Made by a program: the position numbers and the translations under genes. Below are positions 1-5,082 of a stretch of 5,082 nucleotides of DNA, piece by piece; position 1 is the stretch's first letter; every line of letters begins with the position of its first letter. Source of the stretch: Desulfuromonadaceae bacterium. Its GTDB lineage: Bacteria > Desulfobacterota > Desulfuromonadia > Desulfuromonadales > Syntrophotaleaceae. The DNA is taken from positions 1-5,082 of the forward strand of contig JAIOSZ010000202.1 of assembly GCA_021107335.1 (NCBI GenBank), read 5' to 3'. The notes under the pieces are model-generated. The model was not told the DNA's origin. It did not search any database and worked only from the letters and a program-made list of their open reading frames with translations.

Positions 1-2
1 AG

Positions 3-326
3 AGTCGTAGAGATGGCTTGGAGCATCGCATAGAGTTAAAGCTGAATAAGTTTGATGTTTATCGTACGGGGAAGTTCTTAAGGGTGATTGATTCCTATTT
101 GCAGCACGGTGTGAGCGTAGACAAAATTGGCTGGTTTAATATCTATGAACGGACCATTCAGTCGTCTGATACTGGGAATGACTTTAATTATGGTCGTGGT
201 CAATGGATTGCAGGTAGAGAGTTTGATACCATTCGGACATCACGTCCTGAAGGATCTAATCTGCAAAGCGTTAATGGTCAGAACACCGCCGACGATTATA
301 GTGATGTCTGCCATCTTTGCGATTAG
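3..326 (+). CDS. C-terminal end of an unrecognised protein (5' end outside window)
   Basis: This reading frame is open from the first complete codon at the left edge to a TAG at 324-326, giving 107 residues. I read it as the tail of a longer gene that begins upstream. A TTG at 18 exists but has no convincing ribosome binding site. The tail is hydrophilic, with no membrane segment. It is rich in aromatic residues early on and in Gly, Asn, Asp and Ser later, and it ends in Cys-His-Leu-Cys-Asp, so a CxxC pair lies at the extreme C-terminus. I do not recognise the family. The stop is 35 nt before the start of the FnIII-repeat gene, with no terminator between them, so the two are probably in one operon, and the exported neighbour suggests a surface or envelope role. 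Another frame (about 127-423) is also open and more hydrophobic, but it overlaps the next gene's start and has no start signals. Confidence 0.5.
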   Translation, partial: SRRDGLEHRIELKLNKFDVYRTGKFLRVIDSYLQHGVSVDKIGWFNIYERTIQSSDTGNDFNYGRGQWIAGREFDTIRTSRPEGSNLQSVNGQNTADDYSDVCHLCD

Positions 327-347
327 CATAAATGATGAATTGTTTTT

Positions 348-353
348 GGAGGA
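348..353 (+). promoter_or_regulatory. Ribosome binding site fixing the FnIII gene start
   Basis: GGAGGA lies 8 nt before the ATG at 362. This favours that ATG over the in-frame ATGs at 332 and 335, which lie upstream of the site and would add ten residues in front of an otherwise perfect signal peptide. Confidence 0.8.
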
Positions 354-361
354 AAGTGTCC

Positions 362-2341
362 ATGAAAAAAATCAGCATGCTGATTCTGTTTTTTTGTTGC
401 CTTGGTGCTGTTGCTCATGCTGAAGTCGATGTTTTGCTTAAGGCTAAATATGATGGAACAGCGGTAAAGCTGCGTTGGCTACCAACGGATAAAGAACTTG
501 GCTATGAGTATCGTTTGTATCGTGCGCCTGCTGTAACCCCCGAGAAGCGGCTGCAGATTGCGACCTTACGCATGCCAAGTTATGAAGAGGCTAAGTCCAG
601 GATAACAAAGGAGAACGAATATAGCTTGAAATTGCTCTACCCCTTTGAAACCGCCAGTAATCGAGCTGAGGTTAACGCTTATCTAACCCAGCTTGATAAC
701 CGTTTGAATATGGTTCTCTTTTTATCCATTGTAAAACCAGAGGTTGCCAGCTTGCTTGGTCAATCCTATCTTGACACCACGGTGGAAAAGGGTGAGGCGT
801 ATGTGTACACCCTTGAAACCTATAATGGTACCACCTTGGTAATGACCAAGAAGATCGGCATCATTGCTAAAAAGGCCGCGGTATTATCTATGCCCTGGAA
901 CGTAAAGGCTCATTTGTTCCCTTGGGGGATTGGGTTAAAGTGGCAAGGCTATGTGCCCTTCGCCGGGTTTCATGTGTACCGATCAGAGAGCTACACCGGT
1001 GAGTACGTAAAAGTTAACAAAGCTCCTGTACAAGTGCAGGAGGCAGTTAATCCCGATGGCACTGTTGATGTTGCCCCCTATTTTTTTACAGATGAAATTT
1101 CAGAGAAAAACACGATTTACTATTATAAAGTCCGAGGTATTGATTTCTTTGGTGACCTTGGTCCTTATTCTGATGTGGCCATTGGGCAGGTTAAGATTGA
1201 TCATCGACCACCACCGCCACCGCGCCCCGATCTTGAAATTAGCGAAGACAATATCACGTTGCAATGGACTCAGAATGACGAAAAAGTTATCGGCTATAAC
1301 GTGTATAGAGCCCCAGAGCAATCAGGGCCCTATAACCGGTTAAATTCTGGCCTTGTGAGTGAGTTTACCTATCGTGACGGTACGGTGACGGTGGATCAAA
1401 ATTATTTCTACCTGATTACTGCCGTTAATGGTGGAGGTTATGAGTCGTTACGTTCCCTTGCTGTTTTGGGAGTGCCAGTGGATGTCACCCCGCCACCGAT
1501 TGCCCAAGATTTGAAGTTTAGCCTAAACCAGGCCACCGTAAATACACATTGGTCAGCTGTGCAGGCGAACGATTTACTTGGCTATCGGGTTTATCGCACC
1601 ATGGATCTCGAAAATAGGGATTGGCAATTATTAAATCAGAACCCCGTCCCGAAAGCATTGTATGCGGACGTGTTAACTAAAAACCTGTCCCGTTACCCTT
1701 ATTATTACCGCGTTACCTCGGTGGATACCCATCATAATGAATCGGGCCCATCAACCATGGTGAAGGTACAACTGCCTGATGTTACCCCGCCCCGCCCCCC
1801 ATCCATAACCGGTTCCTCTGTACGAGAAGGGCAGGTGGCTTTAACCTGGGCTCAAGTACAGGTGTATGATCTTGCCGGTTTTTATGTGTATCGCGACGTG
1901 GATGGACAGAAGCTTAAGGTCAGTCACGATCTCTTAACCAACCCCTCATTCGTGGATTCAAGTCCACCCGTGGATAAACCCGTTGTCTACACCGTAGTTG
2001 CCGTCGATGTAACGGGTAATGAATCAGAGGCTTCGGCCACTGTACATCTTTCTGTGCGTGATCATATAAAGCCGCAAATTTTATCCTTCAAGGCGGCGGT
2101 CACCAAAGGAGAGGTTGTTTTAACGATTGTTTCTAAAGATACTGACCTTGCAGGGTTTGATCTGTTTCGGAGTCATAATAACCGTGATTTTCTGAAGATC
2201 AGCCACGCACGTATCAACGGATCACAATTTGTTGATGCCAAGGTGCGAAAGGGTAAACGCTATTTTTATAAAGTGGTGTTATGGGATAAAGCGGCTAATA
2301 ATACCGAAAGTATTGTGCGTGAGGTAAGAGTGCCTAAGTAG
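362..2341 (+). CDS. Exported protein with six fibronectin type III-like modules
   Basis: 659 residues. The N-terminus is a classical Sec signal peptide: MKK, a hydrophobic core, then Ala-His-Ala at residues 18-20 as a likely signal peptidase I site. The mature part is six FnIII-like modules. Each has a G[YF]x[VL][YF]R-type strand, at about residues 47-54 (variant GYEYRLYR), 202, 311, 407, 506 and 598. This is followed by a Y-x-Y/V-type strand and a turn ending in D/N-x-x-G/N, for example VDVTGNES in module 5. Linkers of the form DVTPP introduce modules 4 and 5, and a run of five prolines (283-287) introduces module 3. Module 1 is longer because of a predicted helical insert at about 71-136. 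There is no membrane anchor, sorting signal or catalytic motif, so a binding or structural role in the periplasm or outside the cell is inferred; the ligand is unknown. It probably shares a transcript with the partial gene upstream and ends at the terminator at 2406-2437. Confidence 0.85.
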   Translation: MKKISMLILFFCCLGAVAHAEVDVLLKAKYDGTAVKLRWLPTDKELGYEYRLYRAPAVTPEKRLQIATLRMPSYEEAKSRITKENEYSLKLLYPFETASNRAEVNAYLTQLDNRLNMVLFLSIVKPEVASLLGQSYLDTTVEKGEAYVYTLETYNGTTLVMTKKIGIIAKKAAVLSMPWNVKAHLFPWGIGLKWQGYVPFAGFHVYRSESYTGEYVKVNKAPVQVQEAVNPDGTVDVAPYFFTDEISEKNTIYYYKVRGIDFFGDLGPYSDVAIGQVKIDHRPPPPPRPDLEISEDNITLQWTQNDEKVIGYNVYRAPEQSGPYNRLNSGLVSEFTYRDGTVTVDQNYFYLITAVNGGGYESLRSLAVLGVPVDVTPPPIAQDLKFSLNQATVNTHWSAVQANDLLGYRVYRTMDLENRDWQLLNQNPVPKALYADVLTKNLSRYPYYYRVTSVDTHHNESGPSTMVKVQLPDVTPPRPPSITGSSVREGQVALTWAQVQVYDLAGFYVYRDVDGQKLKVSHDLLTNPSFVDSSPPVDKPVVYTVVAVDVTGNESEASATVHLSVRDHIKPQILSFKAAVTKGEVVLTIVSKDTDLAGFDLFRSHNNRDFLKISHARINGSQFVDAKVRKGKRYFYKVVLWDKAANNTESIVREVRVPK

Positions 2342-2356
2342 GGGCTTGAAATTCTT

Positions 2357-2395
2357 CAGGAGTAATCCTGTACGAGTTCGATACCCGTCCCGTCA
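2357..2395 (+). other. tRNA 3'-half-like remnant (variable-arm-like hairpin plus T-arm-like hairpin)
   Basis: CAGGA-GTAA-TCCTG (2357-2370) is a perfect 5-bp hairpin with a GNRA-type loop. One base later, ACGAG-TTCGATA-CCCGT (2372-2388) has the 5-bp stem, 7-base loop and TTCGA sequence of a tRNA T-arm, with one A·C mismatch. CCCGTCA follows where the 3' acceptor strand would be. No matching 5' acceptor strand (TGACGGG), D-arm or anticodon arm is present upstream, where the FnIII gene ends, and no CCA follows. It is therefore not a complete tRNA. It could be a tRNA relic or attachment-site scar, or a chance resemblance. Confidence 0.35.
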
Positions 2396-2405
2396 TAGAT
2401 GAATC

Positions 2406-2437
2406 AGGAGTTGGCCTATTGGTCGGCTCCTTTTTTT
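2406..2437 (+). terminator. Intrinsic terminator after the FnIII gene
   Basis: An 11-bp stem (AGGAGTTGGCC paired with GGTCGGCTCCT, including three G·U pairs) closes a TATT loop and runs directly into seven T residues (2431-2437). It lies 65 nt after the FnIII stop codon, and should end that transcript and insulate the VTT gene from it. Confidence 0.88.
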
Positions 2438-2475
2438 GTGCGTTGCAGCCAGGGACTATTGCTATCCAGCCAATG

Positions 2476-2502
2476 TTGTTGATATAAGGATTAATATATA
2501 AT
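2476..2502 (+). promoter_or_regulatory. Candidate sigma-70 promoter for the VTT gene
   Basis: TATAAT at 2497-2502 matches the -10 consensus exactly and sits in an A+T-rich patch after the terminator. The best -35 candidate is TTGTTG at 2476-2481, with a 15-bp spacer, shorter than ideal. TTGATA at 2479-2484 is a better hexamer but only 12 bp away. Transcription would start near 2509, leaving a leader of about 50 nt before the ATG at 2562. Confidence 0.45.
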
Positions 2503-2550
2503 TAAACCTGCGGTCTGCAGTTATAGGCTTTGGATCGCCTGTCATTCGTA

Positions 2551-2556
2551 AAGGAG
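2551..2556 (+). promoter_or_regulatory. Ribosome binding site of the VTT gene
   Basis: AAGGAG ends 5 nt before the ATG at 2562. It is only 2 nt before the in-frame GTG at 2559, so the ATG is preferred. Confidence 0.75.
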
Positions 2557-2561
2557 CGGTG

Positions 2562-3275
2562 ATGGCGCAGGAACACAAAGGAAACAATTGTCGGCTGCTG
2601 TTGATCAAGGCTCTTCTGCTTTTGTTGCCACTCGCCGTTCTGTTTATCGCATTGCGCTATTTTGGGGTTCAGGATCTGCTGCGTGTCGCCCTGGACTGGG
2701 TGGCCGGACTGGGCGCTTGGGGCATGGCGGCCTTTGTGTTGCTTTATGTTTTGGCGACGGTGCTGTTTCTGCCCGGTTCCATTCTGACCCTCGGGGCCGG
2801 GGCACTGTTCGGAGTGGTCAAGGGCTCGATCATCGTTTCGCTGGCGGCAACCTTAGGTGCTACCGCAGCGTTTCTGGTTGGCCGCTACCTGGCTCGCGGA
2901 TGGGTGACAAAGCGAATATCCGGAAACACCCGATTTCAGGCGGTCGATCAGGCAGTGGCGCGGGAGGGCTGGAAGATCGTTGGTTTAACCCGCTTGTCGC
3001 CGGTATTTCCCTTCAATCTGCTCAATTATGCCTTTGGCTTGACCAGCGTTTCCTTGCGCGATTATTTCTGGGCCACGTGGATCGGTATGATCCCAGGAGG
3101 GGTGATGTATGTGTACCTCGGTTCCTTGGCCGGCGACCTGGCTTTACTGGGGGTCGAAGAGCGTAGCCGCTCTTCTTTTGAATGGGGGCTTTACCTGCTG
3201 GGTCTGGTTGCCACGGTTGCGGTGACCATTTACGTGACCCGCCTGGCGCGGGCCGCTCTGGCCAAGAAAGTCTGA
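2562..3275 (+). CDS. TVP38/TMEM64 family inner-membrane protein (VTT/DedA-type)
   Basis: 237 residues, the usual size for bacterial members of this family. A first membrane helix at about 12-34 is followed by a second hydrophobic stretch at about 52-70. Then comes the VTT-domain signature: a re-entrant segment with Phe-Leu-Pro-Gly-Ser (69-73) and a Gly-rich stretch ending in Ala-Leu-Phe-Gly (81-84), a helix ending in Gly-Arg-Tyr-Leu (107-110), and a second hallmark, Arg-Leu-Ser-Pro-Val-Phe-Pro-Phe-Asn (144-152), leading into Asn-Tyr-Ala-Phe-Gly. Pro178-Gly179-Gly180 lies in the next helix, and a last helix spans about 208-228 with a basic C-terminal tail. Proteins with this fold (DedA, TMEM41B, VMP1) are linked to lipid scrambling or transport and membrane homeostasis; the substrate here is unknown. 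VTT genes are often found beside metal- and metalloid-related genes, which fits the ArsM-like domain encoded downstream, but the 195-nt gap means co-transcription is uncertain. Confidence 0.92.
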   Translation: MAQEHKGNNCRLLLIKALLLLLPLAVLFIALRYFGVQDLLRVALDWVAGLGAWGMAAFVLLYVLATVLFLPGSILTLGAGALFGVVKGSIIVSLAATLGATAAFLVGRYLARGWVTKRISGNTRFQAVDQAVAREGWKIVGLTRLSPVFPFNLLNYAFGLTSVSLRDYFWATWIGMIPGGVMYVYLGSLAGDLALLGVEERSRSSFEWGLYLLGLVATVAVTIYVTRLARAALAKKV

Positions 3276-3283
3276 ACAGGGCA

Positions 3284-3303
3284 AACAGAACAGAACCGAA
3301 CCG
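3284..3303 (+). repeat. Short tandem pentamers (AACAG x2, AACCG x2)
   Basis: Four consecutive 5-mers, two AACAG then two AACCG, begin 8 nt after the VTT stop codon. They look like a small slippage-type repeat that has diverged by one base. No function is evident. Confidence 0.6.
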
Positions 3304-3337
3304 ATTTTACCGCCCCTTCGCTTCGCTCACTCGAGAA

Positions 3338-3379
3338 CGCAAAGGAAACCGGAAGGTCGTGGGTTGTTTTTTCTTTGCG
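3338..3379. repeat. Inverted repeat of CGCAAAG type in the VTT-radical SAM spacer
   Basis: CGCAAAGGAAA (3338-3348) pairs with TTTTCTTTGCG (3369-3379) over 11 bp with one G·T, around a 20-nt loop. AACC/GGTT (3347-3350 and 3362-3365) offers an alternative inner pairing that would be followed by a T-run. The flanking right side (to about 3410) continues with CTCTGCGGTTAG-like sequence. CTTTGCG/CTCTGCG phrases of this kind recur between genes in many proteobacterial genomes, so this is probably a dispersed intergenic repeat. It could also act as a weak terminator for the VTT gene. The rest of the 195-nt spacer shows no small gene. Confidence 0.5.
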
Positions 3380-3452
3380 CCCTCGGCGAACTCTGCGGTT
3401 AGTGCTTTTTAAATTTAACTCATCGGCGCGGCAGTGTATTGCCCGGCGTTCC

Positions 3453-3458
3453 TATAAT
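3453..3458 (+). promoter_or_regulatory. Candidate -10 box immediately upstream of the radical SAM gene
   Basis: A perfect TATAAT lies 12 nt before the ATG at 3471. No good -35 is seen at the normal distance (GCAGTG near 3431 is poor). If used, transcription would begin near 3465 and give an almost leaderless mRNA, consistent with the absence of a clear ribosome binding site (only GGA at 3462-3464). Confidence 0.35.
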
Positions 3459-3470
3459 CACGGATTATTT

Positions 3471-5082
3471 ATGTCTTTTGACCCCCAAGCCTGGCACCGC
3501 TTCGAAGAGAGTGGAGTCCCCATTTATGTGCGTACCGATCGGCCGAGCTGGTTTGTGCCCAACTTAGCTGGCGATGTCTTGTTGCAACAACTTAAAGAGT
3601 GTCCTATCGCCAGTGATGATCCTGCTGCCAAGCGATTTTTGCAACGGCTCCCCGAGGATTCGAGCCAGGCCTACCCGGGCCGGGCCGCCCTGTTGGGTTC
3701 GCCGCAGCTGCAGGAACTTTGGTTTCATCTGACCAACGACTGCAATCTAAGTTGCAAGCACTGTATGTTTGCTTCGGCACCTGGCCAAAAAGCCCAGCTG
3801 ACAGCCGATGTGGTGCAGGAACTAGCAACTCAGGCTCTTGATGAGGGTTGCCGTATCTTTGCGCTGACCGGTGGCGAACCTTTAATGCACCCCGATTTCA
3901 GAGCCATTGCTCAGCAATTGTTGCGCCCCGGCCATACCCATGTGGCGGTGTTGACCAATGGCCTTCTGCTGCGCCGGTATCTGGAAGACGATAGCTGGGA
4001 TTTTAACCGGCTTCATTTGCAGATCAGTTTGGATGGGTTGCAAGCCGCCCATGACCGGCTTCGTGGCCACGATGCCTTTTCCCGTTTAAGGGAAGAACTT
4101 GTCTGGCTCAAAGAACGGCAGATTCCATTTACCCTCTCCATGTGTGTTACTGCCGACAACCTGGCGGATATGCCCGGTGTGATCGATTTTGCTGCTGAAG
4201 TCGGTGCGGGTAATGTTCACTTTATGTGGTATTTCATACGGGGAAGGGGAGGGGCGGAGGACTTTGCTCGACCTGAGGATATTTTTCCTCAGTTAATCCG
4301 GGCTGGCGCACGAGCCGATGAGCTGGGTGTCGTTATCGATAACCTCACCGCGTTGCGCAGCCAGGTTTTCGCTCCCTCTGGTACCGTTCATGACGGTAGC
4401 GGCAGCGGCTGGGAATCGGCGGCGGTAGGGGCCGATGGCCGACTCTATCCCTCGGCGGCCTTGGTCGGTGTTGCCGAACTGGCCACCGATCTTGAGTCAG
4501 GTTTGGCGGCGGCGTGGCAAGACAGCCCAGTGCTACAGGGGATTCGCCAGGCTACGGCCGCTGGACTGGACTCGCCCTGGCGCCTCTTGCTTGGCGGCGG
4601 TGATCTGGATCATAGCTATCTGTCAGCCGCTTCCTTTATCGGCGACGATCCTTATAGCCCTTTACACGAACTATTAGCTTGCTGGCAGATTGTTCGCGAA
4701 GCGTTGCCGCAGAGTGATGAGGGGCCACCCCGGTTACGCTTGAAGATGGGGGATGTGCTGGAGAGTTGCGGGGCGCATGGAGCGGTGGCTCTGGTGCACT
4801 CCAATTGCCTGTTGTCTTTGGCCCACACCGATAGCCGGACGGTAGTGCAGGATTTTTATCACGATGCTGCAGAGGAAACCAAGGAGGATATTCTCAATCC
4901 GGTTTGCTACGAGCCGTCGCTTATCGAGCATATTCCCGAAGAATATCGTTTCCGTGGTTATGGTTGTGGTAGCCCGGTGCTCGACGCTCAGCTGCAGGCC
5001 GGTGAAAAGGTGGTCGATCTCGGTTGCGGTCGCGGGGTGGAATGTTTTATCGCGGCTCAGCAGGTCGGACCAAAAGGTCGGG
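3471..5082 (+). CDS. Radical SAM protein fused to an ArsM-like methyltransferase (3' end outside window)
   Basis: 537 complete codons are open from ATG 3471 to the right edge with no stop. Residues 1-85 are an N-terminal extension with a Trp-Phe-Val-Pro-Asn segment, possibly a PqqD/RRE-like fold. The radical SAM core follows: Cys91-x3-Cys95-x2-Cys98 for the 4Fe-4S cluster and SAM, GGEP at 134-137, TNG at 162-164 and ISLDG at 185-189. Residues 311-400 follow a SPASM-like layout (DGRLYP at 322-327, LGGGDLDHSY at 374-383, GDDPY at 391-395) but lack the usual auxiliary-cluster cysteines. Cys433, His436, His443 and Cys446 form a possible metal site. From about 458 an ArsM-like methyltransferase begins: Val-Gln-Asp-Phe-Tyr, Cys479, Tyr-Gly-Cys-Gly (497-500), then SAM-binding motif I, VVDLGCGRG (514-522). 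The rest lies outside the window. The fusion implies two SAM-dependent steps on one substrate, which is unknown; metalloid or small-molecule modification is an inference. ATG 3471 is preferred because no other start lies upstream; GTG 3528 is an alternative. Confidence 0.85.
   Translation, partial: MSFDPQAWHRFEESGVPIYVRTDRPSWFVPNLAGDVLLQQLKECPIASDDPAAKRFLQRLPEDSSQAYPGRAALLGSPQLQELWFHLTNDCNLSCKHCMFASAPGQKAQLTADVVQELATQALDEGCRIFALTGGEPLMHPDFRAIAQQLLRPGHTHVAVLTNGLLLRRYLEDDSWDFNRLHLQISLDGLQAAHDRLRGHDAFSRLREELVWLKERQIPFTLSMCVTADNLADMPGVIDFAAEVGAGNVHFMWYFIRGRGGAEDFARPEDIFPQLIRAGARADELGVVIDNLTALRSQVFAPSGTVHDGSGSGWESAAVGADGRLYPSAALVGVAELATDLESGLAAAWQDSPVLQGIRQATAAGLDSPWRLLLGGGDLDHSYLSAASFIGDDPYSPLHELLACWQIVREALPQSDEGPPRLRLKMGDVLESCGAHGAVALVHSNCLLSLAHTDSRTVVQDFYHDAAEETKEDILNPVCYEPSLIEHIPEEYRFRGYGCGSPVLDAQLQAGEKVVDLGCGRGVECFIAAQQVGPKGR

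Noticed and set aside
332..361. Upstream in-frame ATGs (332, 335) as start of the FnIII protein
   Set aside because: They lie before the GGAGGA site and would add a ten-residue leader with Cys and Trp in front of a textbook signal peptide.
395..400. Lipoprotein signal (two cysteines in the FnIII signal peptide)
   Set aside because: The cysteines sit inside the hydrophobic core after Phe-Phe, not in a proper lipobox, and a good Ala-x-Ala cleavage site follows.
127..423. Hydrophobic open frame overlapping the end of the first gene and the start of the FnIII gene
   Set aside because: It starts with TTG, has no ribosome binding site, and runs through the next gene's start site and signal peptide in another frame.
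2342..2400. A complete tRNA gene after the FnIII gene
   Set aside because: Only T-arm-like and one other hairpin are present; no 5' acceptor strand, D-arm, anticodon arm or CCA can be found.
2559..2561. GTG at 2559 as start of the VTT protein
   Set aside because: It is only 2 nt from the AAGGAG site; the next codon, ATG, has proper spacing.
3604..4931. Minus-strand open frames inside the radical SAM gene
   Set aside because: They are opposite a strongly supported coding frame, have no start signals and give no recognisable protein; they are shadows of G+C-rich coding DNA.
1..5082. CRISPR array, insertion sequence or transposase
   Set aside because: No regularly spaced repeats, terminal inverted repeats around an ORF, or transposase-like protein were seen.

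Overview
The window looks like ordinary chromosomal DNA from a Gram-negative, probably anaerobic or facultative bacterium. A Desulfuromonadales/Geobacterales-type deltaproteobacterium is my best guess. That guess rests on gene style (FnIII-repeat exported proteins, radical SAM/methyltransferase fusions, CGCAAAG-type intergenic repeats) and not on any marker gene, so it is low confidence. All supported genes are on the + strand.

Left part (1-2341), A+T-richer: the C-terminal end of an unrecognised protein enters from the left edge and stops at 326. After a 35-nt gap comes an exported protein of 659 residues built from six fibronectin type III-like modules (362-2341). The two are probably co-transcribed and probably act at the cell surface or in the periplasm.

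Middle spacer (2342-2561): a 39-nt stretch resembling the 3' half of a tRNA (small hairpin, then a T-arm-like hairpin) is followed by a strong intrinsic terminator (2406-2437). A candidate promoter with a perfect TATAAT (2476-2502) follows, then the ribosome binding site of the next gene. Base composition becomes clearly more G+C-rich from about here on.

Right part (2562-5082), G+C-richer: a TVP38/TMEM64 (VTT/DedA-type) inner-membrane protein comes first. A 195-nt spacer follows, with a pentamer tandem repeat, an inverted repeat of the CGCAAAG type and a TATAAT box very close to the next start. Last is a long gene, open to the right edge, encoding an N-terminal extension, a radical SAM core (CxxxCxxC, GGEP), a region laid out like a SPASM domain but without its cysteines, a CxxH...HxxC motif, and the start of an ArsM-like SAM-dependent methyltransferase. 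The fused radical SAM/methyltransferase next to a VTT membrane protein is the most interesting part. It may be a biosynthetic or metalloid-modifying enzyme, but its substrate cannot be read from this window.
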